From contig JAFTPQ010000007.1 of NCBI GenBank assembly GCA_017463205.1, positions 1 through 64,000 on the forward strand: a stretch of DNA of 64,000 nt. Direction: 5' to 3'. Every line of letters starts with the position of its first letter. The stretch's first letter is position 1. The notes beneath the pieces were generated by a model. It was not told the DNA's origin, searched no databases, and saw only the letters and a program-made list of their open reading frames with translations. The translations under genes and the position numbers were made by a program. Positions 26,192 to 34,967 of this stretch are shown here, in pieces. The DNA comes from Clostridia bacterium. Its GTDB lineage: Bacteria; Bacillota; Clostridia; Christensenellales; Borkfalkiaceae.

Positions 26192-28255
26192 ATGATGAAA
26201 CAAGGGAAATGGATATGTTATCCGGGGGATTACGAAGTGTTCCTCGCGGAAAAGGTGAATACGAAACGCTTTCAACGGGATTTTCCCATTCGTCCCTTTT
26301 GGCGAGTGGACAGCCCGTGGCATCACGTACGTTTTTTTAAAAACGTAGTATTGGAAAAACCTACGAAAATGAAATTTTCGTGGGAGGGCAGCATCAGCGT
26401 GTTTTTCCGCCGTCCCACCTTGCACGTGGACGACGTGTATTCGTATGAGTTCACAGGCGAATTGGAAGTGCCTGCGGGAGAACATTATATGGAAATTTGG
26501 GTGTATAACCCCAACGGTTTGCCCTGTTTGAAAATCGACAGCGACAGCTTTGTGACAGACGAAACGTTTGAAGCAAGCTTTAATCAAATAGATACGCTTC
26601 CCGCAGGCGTATGCAATTGCGGAAATATGACGCCCAACACCTATTGTTTGCCGACTCGTCCCATTCAGCCCGTGCGCGTGTTTGACGTGGACGGCGAAAA
26701 GGTGTACGATTTCGGGAAACTCATTTTGGGGTTCACCCATTTCACGGGCGTAGGGAACTACCGTTTATATTTCGGGGAAACGCTGGCGGAGGCGACCAAC
26801 GACGTTTCCAAGGTGGATCTGCTTGCCGACACTCCTTATTTCGGCAAGACGAAAGAGCAAGCGGCGGACGATTTTTGCGAACAGATCGAAATTTTCACGC
26901 TTGCCGAAGGGGAAACGCACGTCAGCGAGATATCCAAGGCGTTTCGGTATTTGCGTGTGCGCGGCGATCGAAACTTTACGCTGTTTGTGGAGGAGGAATA
27001 CGATCCTGCGCCGATCCCCGTCAAATTCACGTCTGAAAACGAGCGGTTGAATAAAATTTTCGGCACGTCCGTATATACGTTTTCGATGTGCGCGCGTGAA
27101 TTTTATTTGGACGGCGCGAAGCGTGACAGATGGCTTTGGGGCGGCGACGCGTACGAGGCGGAAAAGGCGGAGTATTATTATCAGTACGACACCGAGCGCA
27201 TAAAACGTTCGATCGTGGCGTTGTTTGGGAAACCGCCGATCGCGCGGTATATCAACCATATTATGGATTATACGCTGTATACCGTTATGTCCGTTTGGGA
27301 ATATTACGAAAAGACGGGGGATAAGGCGTTTTTGGAATACATCGAACCGACCATGACCGATCATTTGGAATTCTGCAAAAAGCGGTTGAGCGAAGACGGC
27401 TTTTTGGTTTCGCAAAAATATAAAGGTCAGTTTGTCGATTGGGTATTTGTCGATTGGGGGAAATTGCCCGATAAAAACGGGGAAGTTTCCTTTGAACAAA
27501 TTCTGTTTTGGGCGGCGTTGCAAGCGGCGGCAAACGTATATGCCGCTCTTGGCAAAGACAATGCGGAAACGTTGGCGTTTGCGGCAAATTTAAAAGACAA
27601 GATCAACGACGTATTTTGGCAAAACGACAGGGGCATGTATGCGTTCGCGCGTAATAACGGCGTGATCGACGACACGATCACCTGCCACGCAAACGTGTTT
27701 GCGGTGTTGTACGGATTTGCGGACGAAGACAAGAAAAAACGCATCACGGACGCGATCAAAACGGATAAAATTCCTTTGTCGATCACTCCGTTTATGATCG
27801 AATTTGTATTGGCAAGTTTGTTTGAGGCGGGCGAATACAAAAACGCGGCGGAAAGACTTGAAAATTATTGGGGCGGTATGATCGACGTCGGGGCTACCAC
27901 GTTTTGGGAAACGTACGTGGATGGCGAGGAAGAAGAAACGGCGACGGCGATGTACGGCAGACCGTTCGGGCGCAGTAAATGTCATATTTGGGGGGCAGGT
28001 CCGCTGTATTTGATCCCACGGTATTATTTCGGGATCGCAAGCGAAGATTTTGGCGAACGGTTGGTGGTGAAACCGCAAAAAACGTTGATTAAAAACCGTT
28101 CGATCACCGTGCCGACAAAACGCGGAACGTTGACGGTTTCGCACGATGGCGGCGGGGTACGGGTTTTGTCCACGCATTTAGACGGCGTGTTGTATTATAA
28201 CGGACAAAAATATAAAATTGAAAAAGGAGTAGAAAGCTATGTCGAAGAAATATAA
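26192..28255 (+). CDS. GH78-like glycosidase (alpha-L-rhamnosidase family)
   Basis: 687 residues from the first of two adjacent ATG codons (26192/26195); the open extension back to a GTG at 26114 is not expected in this family. N-terminal beta-sandwiches are followed by an alpha/alpha barrel. DGAKRDRWLWGGD near residue 307 matches the family's general-acid loop (D-x-x-x-R-D/E form), and GATTFWETY near 568 carries the likely catalytic Glu. There is no signal peptide. It overlaps the next gene by 17 bp. GH78 enzymes remove alpha-L-rhamnose, but distant members have other or unknown specificities, so substrate is open. Confidence 0.75.
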   Translation: MMKQGKWICYPGDYEVFLAEKVNTKRFQRDFPIRPFWRVDSPWHHVRFFKNVVLEKPTKMKFSWEGSISVFFRRPTLHVDDVYSYEFTGELEVPAGEHYMEIWVYNPNGLPCLKIDSDSFVTDETFEASFNQIDTLPAGVCNCGNMTPNTYCLPTRPIQPVRVFDVDGEKVYDFGKLILGFTHFTGVGNYRLYFGETLAEATNDVSKVDLLADTPYFGKTKEQAADDFCEQIEIFTLAEGETHVSEISKAFRYLRVRGDRNFTLFVEEEYDPAPIPVKFTSENERLNKIFGTSVYTFSMCAREFYLDGAKRDRWLWGGDAYEAEKAEYYYQYDTERIKRSIVALFGKPPIARYINHIMDYTLYTVMSVWEYYEKTGDKAFLEYIEPTMTDHLEFCKKRLSEDGFLVSQKYKGQFVDWVFVDWGKLPDKNGEVSFEQILFWAALQAAANVYAALGKDNAETLAFAANLKDKINDVFWQNDRGMYAFARNNGVIDDTITCHANVFAVLYGFADEDKKKRITDAIKTDKIPLSITPFMIEFVLASLFEAGEYKNAAERLENYWGGMIDVGATTFWETYVDGEEEETATAMYGRPFGRSKCHIWGAGPLYLIPRYYFGIASEDFGERLVVKPQKTLIKNRSITVPTKRGTLTVSHDGGGVRVLSTHLDGVLYYNGQKYKIEKGVESYVEEI

Positions 28256-29588
28256 TTTGATCTCGGCGTTTACGCCGCCTCCCAACGGGTGGGTACGGGC
28301 AAGAAAGGACGGAAAAGTGTACGCGGAAAAATTTTACGAAGATTTCCGCACGTTCGAGCGTTATCAAGAATACAAAGAATGTGGATTTACCGAAATTATG
28401 TTTGCGGGCGAAACCAAGTATACAGGCGAACCGTTTGAAACCAGCGAGTTGAAAATGATGCTCGATCTTGCGGAAGCAAACGATTTGTATGCGATCGTGT
28501 TCGACGCGCGTATTTTGAAACTGACGGTGGACGCGCAAACGTCGATTATTGGCGAATTGTTCGATACGGAAGACGAATTGGACGATTATTTGCGTATGTG
28601 TTTGAAAGATTATTCCCAGCATCCTGCGTTTTATGGCGTGGCGATCATCGACGAGCCGTTCATCGGGCGCGAAAAAGTGGTGAAAGACATAGCGAAAGCG
28701 ATGAAACGGGTTTCTCCGACGACGTTTGTACACACTTGTTTCAATCCGCTGTCTTGCGTGGAGGGCGGTCCTGTGCAAGAAACGGCGCTTGGCAAGGACG
28801 GGGACGGATACGAGGCGTACGGATATTATATCGACCATATGGCTTGTCCCGAATTGGGGTATTTCGGGTATGACGATTATCCTTTCAAGTGGTGGGAAGG
28901 CGCGCCGATGGTGCCCAAATACATCACGACGCAGCAATTTGTTGCGAAACGTTGCAGACAGCACGGATTGCCTTTCCATATGACGATACAATCGTATGCA
29001 AACGATACGGTGGACAGAAAGGGCAGACCGCGTATGTTGGAAGAAGCGCATTTCAATTGGCTTGCCAATATTGCGCTTGGTTTTGGCGCGAAAAAGATTT
29101 ATTATTACACGTATTGGCGGTTTACCACGCGCGGCGCATTGGAACAAAAAGATATCGCGATCATGGACGACGACGGCAGTAAAATTTTATACGACGACGT
29201 AAAAAATACAAACGCATTGATCACGCGTACGTTTGAAAACATCCGCGAATACGAATACGAAGCTTCGCAATTTTTCGACGCGCCCAACGGCAATCCGGCA
29301 ACGGAGGGATTGGTGTCGGAAGATTTGGGGATATTTACAAAATGCTCGTCGGACGCGCCGTTGCTTTTAAATAAATTGACGAACGGGGATCACAGCATTT
29401 ATATGTTGTTAAACGCGCGCGATCCGTCGGATAAAGTTTTAAATTGCGTGCATTTGTCTTTTAAAAAGCCGAGAAAGGAATTTGAAGTGTTGGTAAACGG
29501 TAGGCGTTTAAAGGCGTTGTCCGATGAAGCGGATAAGTTGTTGTTTGCGCTTGCGCCCGGGGAAGCCGTTTGGTTTTTAGATCTTTGA
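28239..29588 (+). CDS. TIM-barrel glycosidase-like protein
   Basis: 449 residues, cytoplasmic. It reads as a (beta/alpha)8 barrel: FTEIMFAGETKYTG, DLYAIVFDARIL, then FYGVAIIDEPFIGREK near residue 130, where Asp-Glu follow a strand as in the catalytic site of several retaining glycosidases. Further on come TFVHTCFNPLSC and a long Tyr/Trp-rich region (KIYYYTYWRF near residue 288). The C-terminal 80 residues are a small beta domain (FEVLVNGRRLKAL). I do not recognise a CAZy family. The AAGGAG site lies within the end of the GH78 gene, so the two are translationally linked. Confidence 0.55.
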   Translation: MSKKYNLISAFTPPPNGWVRARKDGKVYAEKFYEDFRTFERYQEYKECGFTEIMFAGETKYTGEPFETSELKMMLDLAEANDLYAIVFDARILKLTVDAQTSIIGELFDTEDELDDYLRMCLKDYSQHPAFYGVAIIDEPFIGREKVVKDIAKAMKRVSPTTFVHTCFNPLSCVEGGPVQETALGKDGDGYEAYGYYIDHMACPELGYFGYDDYPFKWWEGAPMVPKYITTQQFVAKRCRQHGLPFHMTIQSYANDTVDRKGRPRMLEEAHFNWLANIALGFGAKKIYYYTYWRFTTRGALEQKDIAIMDDDGSKILYDDVKNTNALITRTFENIREYEYEASQFFDAPNGNPATEGLVSEDLGIFTKCSSDAPLLLNKLTNGDHSIYMLLNARDPSDKVLNCVHLSFKKPRKEFEVLVNGRRLKALSDEADKLLFALAPGEAVWFLDL

Positions 29589-29603
29589 AAAGGAGAAAGT
29601 ACT

Positions 29604-30866
29604 ATGAAAAAAATAGCGATTGTCGGTTTTGGAAGCCGAGGACAAATGTTTGGAAAATTGATTCGTCAATACGGCGGCGCGGAGCTGGTTGCGATCGCCG
29701 AAACGGAAGAAAGCAACAGAAAACGCGGCGTGGAGGAGTTTGGTTTGAGCGAAGCGGTTTGTTATCCGTCCGCTGACGCATTTTTTGCGCAAGGAAAAAT
29801 TGTCGACGCTATTTTTCTTTGTACACAGGACAAACAACATTATGAAATGGCGATGCAAGCGTTGGAACTTGGCTACGACATTTGTTTGGAAAAGCCCGCG
29901 GCGGCGACGATCGAAGATTGCATTGCCATTCGGGATAAAGCCAACGAATTGGGGCGTAAAGTGATGTTGACGCACGTTGTGCGGTATGCGCCGTTTTACG
30001 GAGCGATCAAGCGTATGATCATAGAGGGGAAATTGGGCGACGTGGTAACGATCAACCAAACGGAAAACATCGCTTATTGGCATTTTGCTCTTTCCTACGT
30101 GCGCGGACCTTGGCGAAAAATGTTCGATTCGACGCCGACGATCATTGCCAAATGCTGTCACGATTTAGACATTATTTTGTGGTTGTTGAATAAGAAATGT
30201 ACGCACGTCAGTTCGTTTGGATCGTTGCAACATTTCAATCCGCAAAACGCGCCGAAAGGCAGTGCGGAATATTGCGCGGATTGCGAAAAAGCCGTAAAAG
30301 AAAAGTGCTTATACAATGCCTATAAGGTATATCCCGAACGGATGAAACGGGGCGTGGTCGGCGGTACGGCGCGGTTTATCGGCAAAGACATCAACGAAGT
30401 GTTAGACGAAAAGCAAGACGCTATCTGTAAATGCGTATACCATTCGGACAACGACGCAGTCGATCATCAAGTGGTAAATATGGTGTTTGAAAACGGTGCA
30501 ACGGCGCATTTAACGATGACGGCGTTTTCGGAAGAATGTTACCGTTTTGTGAAAGTACACGGCACGAAAGGGGAAGTGTACGGCAATTTCGACGACGGAA
30601 TTTTATATTATACCGAATACGGAAAACCGCAACAAAAAATCGATTCGAGCAAGTTGGTCGAATTTAATACGTTTGGCATCGATACGTCGGGCGGACACGG
30701 TGGCGGCGATACGTATTTGTATTTTGATTTTATCGATTACATAACGAAAGATTCTCCGTCGTTTACGCGTACGACGATCGACGATTCGATCGAAAGTCAC
30801 ATTTTGGGCTTTAAGGCGGAAGAAAGTCGTTTAAACAACGGGCAAGTGATGGAGGTGAAAGGCTGA
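29604..30866 (+). CDS. Gfo/Idh/MocA family oxidoreductase
   Basis: 420 residues. The N-terminal Rossmann motif is IAIVGFGSRG (residues 4-13), with the family's EKP motif at LEKPAAATIEDC near residue 96. The C-terminal alpha/beta domain includes a Cys-rich insertion (YCADCEKAVKEKCLYNAY near residues 224-241) that could bind a metal or Fe-S group. Such enzymes use NAD(P) on sugars or inositols. It overlaps by one base (TGATG) the second Gfo/Idh-type gene, so both probably act on the same substrate, perhaps through a 3-keto intermediate. The precise reaction is unknown. Confidence 0.8.
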   Translation: MKKIAIVGFGSRGQMFGKLIRQYGGAELVAIAETEESNRKRGVEEFGLSEAVCYPSADAFFAQGKIVDAIFLCTQDKQHYEMAMQALELGYDICLEKPAAATIEDCIAIRDKANELGRKVMLTHVVRYAPFYGAIKRMIIEGKLGDVVTINQTENIAYWHFALSYVRGPWRKMFDSTPTIIAKCCHDLDIILWLLNKKCTHVSSFGSLQHFNPQNAPKGSAEYCADCEKAVKEKCLYNAYKVYPERMKRGVVGGTARFIGKDINEVLDEKQDAICKCVYHSDNDAVDHQVVNMVFENGATAHLTMTAFSEECYRFVKVHGTKGEVYGNFDDGILYYTEYGKPQQKIDSSKLVEFNTFGIDTSGGHGGGDTYLYFDFIDYITKDSPSFTRTTIDDSIESHILGFKAEESRLNNGQVMEVKG

Positions 30867-32098
30867 TGGCAAAGGGTTTAAAACAGATCAAATTGGGGTT
30901 TATCGGGCTTGGACAGCGCGGACACGTTTTGATGGAAACGGTGTTGAAAATTTTCTCCGACGTAGAAGTGACGGCGGTGTGCGATACGTATGCCGACCGA
31001 GTGGCCGATCTGCAAAATATCATTGAAGAAGCGCGCGGGATGCGTCCTGCGGGGTATGTGGACGCAGCGGAACTGTTGAAGGACGAAAACGTGAACACGG
31101 TGGTGATTTCCGCGGCGTGGGAAGCGCACGTGCCTTTGGCGGTGGCGTCGATGGAAGCGGGAAAGATCACGGCGTTGGAAGTTGGCGGCGCGTATGCGAT
31201 CGACGATTGTTGGAAATTGGTCAATACGTACGAACGCACCAAAACGCCCTTTATGTTTTTGGAAAATTGCTGTTTTGGGAAATATGAATTGTTTGCAACG
31301 AATATGGCGCGCAAAGGTTTGTTGGGCGAGGTGGTGCATTGCCACGGAGCGTATTGCCACGATATCCGTAACGAAATTGCCAGCGGTGTAAAAATTCGGC
31401 ATTACCGTTTGCGCAATTATCTCAACCGCAACTGCGAAAATTATCCCACGCACGAATTAGGGCCGATCGCAAAATTGCTGAATATCAACCGCGGAAACAG
31501 AATGTTATCGTTGGTTTCCATGTCGTCCAAAGCGCGCGGGTTGCATCAATACGTACAAGACAAAGAGGAGTTTGCCTTTTTGAAGAATGCAACCTTTCGA
31601 CAGGGCGACGTTGTCGAAACGTTGATTACGTGTACGGACGGAACGATGATCTCCATTAAATTGGACACTTCCTTGCCTCGTCCCGGCACAAGAGAATTTA
31701 CGGTGAGCGGCGCGAAAGGGTTTTACAGCCAGATTGGCAACGTATTGTTTTTAGACGAAAAAGAAACGGAAGAAAAGGGTTTAGCGGATTGTTTTCAATC
31801 GGCTACTCCGTACGAAGAAACGTATATGCCGAAGATATGGAAAGAGATCACGCCTGAGGAAATCGAGGCGGGGCACGGCGGTATGGATACGTTGCTTTTC
31901 CGTGCATTTTTCAATGCGATCAAAGCAGGCGATGAAATGCCCATCGACGTATACGATGCGGCAAGCTGGATGGCGATCACGTGTTTAAGCGAGGCGTCGA
32001 TCGCAGCAGGCGGCGCACCTGTATCCATTCCCGATTTCACGGGCGGTAAATGGGTGATGAGAGAACCGAAAGACGTAATCGATTTTGATAAGGAATAA
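30866..32098 (+). CDS. GH109-like NAD-dependent glycosidase (Gfo/Idh fold)
   Basis: 410 residues. The Rossmann motif is LGFIGLGQRG near residue 11. The usual EKP motif of oxidoreductases is replaced by LEVGGAYAIDDCW near residue 105. The segment YPTHELGPIAKLLNINRGNR near residue 193, followed by LVSMSSKA, closely recalls GH109 alpha-N-acetylgalactosaminidases, which use tightly bound NAD in hydrolysis. Classical GH109 proteins have a Tat signal; this one has none and should be cytoplasmic. Action on alpha-GalNAc is a reasonable but untested guess. The GGAGGTGA site lies in the end of the upstream gene. Confidence 0.75.
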   Translation: MAKGLKQIKLGFIGLGQRGHVLMETVLKIFSDVEVTAVCDTYADRVADLQNIIEEARGMRPAGYVDAAELLKDENVNTVVISAAWEAHVPLAVASMEAGKITALEVGGAYAIDDCWKLVNTYERTKTPFMFLENCCFGKYELFATNMARKGLLGEVVHCHGAYCHDIRNEIASGVKIRHYRLRNYLNRNCENYPTHELGPIAKLLNINRGNRMLSLVSMSSKARGLHQYVQDKEEFAFLKNATFRQGDVVETLITCTDGTMISIKLDTSLPRPGTREFTVSGAKGFYSQIGNVLFLDEKETEEKGLADCFQSATPYEETYMPKIWKEITPEEIEAGHGGMDTLLFRAFFNAIKAGDEMPIDVYDAASWMAITCLSEASIAAGGAPVSIPDFTGGKWVMREPKDVIDFDKE

Positions 32099-32101
32099 GT
32101 T

Positions 32102-34063
32102 ATGTTACAGTGGAAAAATAATCGAGTTGTTTTTGCGGATAACCGATTTTTAAACGCCGTTATGGTGGACGACGTTTGCGTTTCGTATACATTAAAAACA
32201 GAAGATATCACCAAGCAGAAAAAAGTAGAATGTACGCCGTATGTCAGCCGAAAAGAATATTTTGACGAACGGGGTTATGCGCCGAAGACGAAAACCTGTC
32301 TCACGGTTAAAGAGGAAAGGGGCGGGGTGGAATTGTCCATAGAAACGGACAGCGACGAACTTTCGGAATTCGGTTTGTATCTTCCCTTCAATTTTATCAG
32401 CAAATTAAACGGCGGGGATTGGCGGGATCAGTTTTTGTTTAATTCGCCGTACGCTTCCAAGGATAATCGGTATGTGTACAGCTATTTTTCCGCAATCAAC
32501 GGAAGAAACGTGATGATGATCGCCAACAGTCCCGTAGACGGCTGGAAAATGGATTATTCGCCGTACGTGGGCGGGCATTTTTTCGATAATTTTAAATTGC
32601 TTGCCAATTTCGATCGGGCATACGGCACAAACAGTGCGCGTAAAGGGTTGAAACTGTGGCTGTTTGAAGTGGCGAATTTCACGGAAGGGTTGAAAAAAGC
32701 AGCCGAAGTATTCGGCGTGCCCGTTGCGTATTATGAAAAAAACGCAGGAAAGCTTGGCGAAGAAATGGAAATTTTCGTCATCGGGGAAGCGGACGCAGTG
32801 ATCGGAAACGGGAAAACGTATCCCGTAAAAAATGGCAAAACCACCGTGACGTTAGACGTATTGGGCGATAACATTTTTACGCCCGTTTGCAACGGGAAAG
32901 AGGGATTGGACTGTACCATGTATGCGTTCACGTCTTTAAAAGAGTTGTATAAGGCGTCGATGGACACCGTTTGCGAGGAAGATCTTCGCGCAACGGACGG
33001 CAATCTTTGCGAACATCAATGCTGGGCGTCGGCAATGCTTCGGTATATGTTGAAATACGGCGGAAATGCCGAATACGAAGGCAAATTGAAGGGGCTTCTT
33101 AATATCATTACGGAAACGGACGAGGAAAAGGCGAAGATCTATCACGACATCACCATTTTCAACCGTCCGCAAGAAAACGGGTTGCCTGCTTGGCACATTT
33201 ACGGTTCGCGTAGAATACAAGAACAATTTTTCGGGATCACAATTTTGTTGGACGCCTATCAATATTTCGGGGAAGAACTCTATCTGCAATATGCCGTTCA
33301 CGCACTGGATACGCTGATCGAGCATTATCAGACGGAAGGGGGTGGATTTGTAACGGCGCACGGCGGCGAAGGGAACGATTATTCGACGGTGTGTTGTCTG
33401 ATGATCCCCATTGTCGATATGGCAAATTATTTCAAGGATAAAAACCCTGCGTTGGCGGAAAAGTATCGCGTAAGCGCGGCGAAACTTGCTTATCATCTCA
33501 ATGCGCGCGGATATTCGTTCCCCACGGAAACGGAATATACGGAGGAGGCGGGGGAAGAACACGAAGACGGTTCTATTTCCTGTACGGCGTTGGCGTTGCT
33601 GTATTATTCGGCGAATATCGAAAGAAATCAAACGTATATCGACACGGCGTTGGAAATTTTACAGATCCACGAAGCGTGGGTGGTGAAAACGCCGATCGCG
33701 CAAATGTACCGTTCTTCCTTGCGTTGGTGGGAAACCCGTTGGGAGGGGGATAAAGACGGGCCCGCTCTTTGTATGGGACACGCGTGGAGCATTTGGCGCG
33801 CGGAAGCGGATTATTGGGCGTACGTTGCTACGGGTGATGAGGCTTGGTTGCAAAAAGCGACGTGCGGGTTTTACGGCAACTTCGCAAAGATCAATCAAAA
33901 AGGAGAAAGTTACTCTATTTATCAAGCAGACTATATCACAGGCGGCGGATTTTTGCCGGGGGTTGTAACGAAATACGAAATCGTTCCCAAATATCCCCGT
34001 CAAACGGACAGCGGATTGTCCCGTTACGTTTGGATCAGGGCGGCGGACACGATATTACGGTGA
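32102..34063 (+). CDS. Alpha/alpha-barrel glycosidase-like protein, family unassigned
   Basis: 653 residues, no signal peptide. The first 230 residues are beta-rich. The remainder looks like a six-hairpin alpha/alpha toroid: repeated Trp/Tyr/Ala helices (ENGLPAWHIYGSRRIQEQFF near residue 358; QYAVHALDTLIEHYQTEGGG; SCTALALLYYSANIE; CMGHAWSIWRAEADYWAYVA near residue 558). Such toroids occur in GH88/105/127 enzymes and in polysaccharide lyases or epimerases. I cannot place it in one family. Its position, 3 bp after the GH109-like gene, ties it to the same pathway. Confidence 0.5.
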   Translation: MLQWKNNRVVFADNRFLNAVMVDDVCVSYTLKTEDITKQKKVECTPYVSRKEYFDERGYAPKTKTCLTVKEERGGVELSIETDSDELSEFGLYLPFNFISKLNGGDWRDQFLFNSPYASKDNRYVYSYFSAINGRNVMMIANSPVDGWKMDYSPYVGGHFFDNFKLLANFDRAYGTNSARKGLKLWLFEVANFTEGLKKAAEVFGVPVAYYEKNAGKLGEEMEIFVIGEADAVIGNGKTYPVKNGKTTVTLDVLGDNIFTPVCNGKEGLDCTMYAFTSLKELYKASMDTVCEEDLRATDGNLCEHQCWASAMLRYMLKYGGNAEYEGKLKGLLNIITETDEEKAKIYHDITIFNRPQENGLPAWHIYGSRRIQEQFFGITILLDAYQYFGEELYLQYAVHALDTLIEHYQTEGGGFVTAHGGEGNDYSTVCCLMIPIVDMANYFKDKNPALAEKYRVSAAKLAYHLNARGYSFPTETEYTEEAGEEHEDGSISCTALALLYYSANIERNQTYIDTALEILQIHEAWVVKTPIAQMYRSSLRWWETRWEGDKDGPALCMGHAWSIWRAEADYWAYVATGDEAWLQKATCGFYGNFAKINQKGESYSIYQADYITGGGFLPGVVTKYEIVPKYPRQTDSGLSRYVWIRAADTILR

Positions 34064-34076
34064 GGAGGATACAATA

Positions 34077-34928
34077 ATGGAAAATGCGATCTATATGCTT
34101 TGCGGCGCAGATGAAGAAATAGAAGATTGGCACGATCAAGACTTGTTAAACAGTTTTATCATCACGTCCAAGAGCGGAAAAGTGGTCGTGATCGACGGCG
34201 GACACCGTTTTAATGCAGGTCATTTGATTAAAAGACTGAAAGAGATCACGGGCGAGGAAAAACCGCACATCGACGCTTGGTTTTTAACGCATTTGCACGA
34301 AGACCATATCAACGCGTTTTTGGAAGTGATGGAAAAACGCGCGGACGACGTGGAGGTGGAACGGATTTATCATCATTTCACCACCGATATTGCCATTCAA
34401 ATGCGGGAAGGGCAAAATTGCACGCTGACTTTTTTGGATTTTTATCGGGATCTGCCCAAGTTTAAAGACAAGGTGACAGTTGTAAACGTCGGCAATCGTA
34501 TCGCGGTCGGGGAGATGGATTTTGAAGTTTTGTATACGGCGGGAGAAACGTTGAAAGTAAATTCTTGCAACAACAATTCGTTGGTGTTGAAATTGACGCT
34601 TGCGGGCAAAACGGCGATATTCCTTGCGGACTGCGAAGTGGAAGCGGGCAGAATATTGGTGCAACGGTATGGAGAAAGCGGCAAATTAAAGGCGGATATT
34701 TGCCAAATGGCGCACCACGGACAATGCGGCGTCGAACGCGCCGTGTACGAGGCGATCCAACCGACGATCTGTCTTTGGAACACTCCGAAATATCTTTGGA
34801 ACAACGATTTGGGAGAAGGGTATAACACCGCATTTTTCAAAACGGTGGAAGTACGGGGTTGGATGAACGAGATCGGCGTGGAAAAGCATTACGTCATAAA
34901 AGACGGCGATCAGCGTCTTGTATTATAA
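34077..34928 (+). CDS. MBL-fold metallo-hydrolase
   Basis: 283 residues. The metal motif THLHEDH lies near residue 71, with a further ligand DCE near residue 184 and HHGQCG near residue 212, resembling the C-terminal hydrolase domain of ComEC-type and related cytoplasmic proteins. The substrate is unknown. In a sugar locus, a lactonase or phosphodiester hydrolase would be plausible. GAGGAGG precedes the start. A perfect hairpin GATTGC-TGTAAT-GCAATC (34929-34946) follows the stop, but without a T run it is not a clear terminator. Confidence 0.75.
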   Translation: MENAIYMLCGADEEIEDWHDQDLLNSFIITSKSGKVVVIDGGHRFNAGHLIKRLKEITGEEKPHIDAWFLTHLHEDHINAFLEVMEKRADDVEVERIYHHFTTDIAIQMREGQNCTLTFLDFYRDLPKFKDKVTVVNVGNRIAVGEMDFEVLYTAGETLKVNSCNNNSLVLKLTLAGKTAIFLADCEVEAGRILVQRYGESGKLKADICQMAHHGQCGVERAVYEAIQPTICLWNTPKYLWNNDLGEGYNTAFFKTVEVRGWMNEIGVEKHYVIKDGDQRLVL

Positions 34929-34967
34929 GATTGCTGTAATGCAATCGATTGTAAAAAGGAGAAAGTT

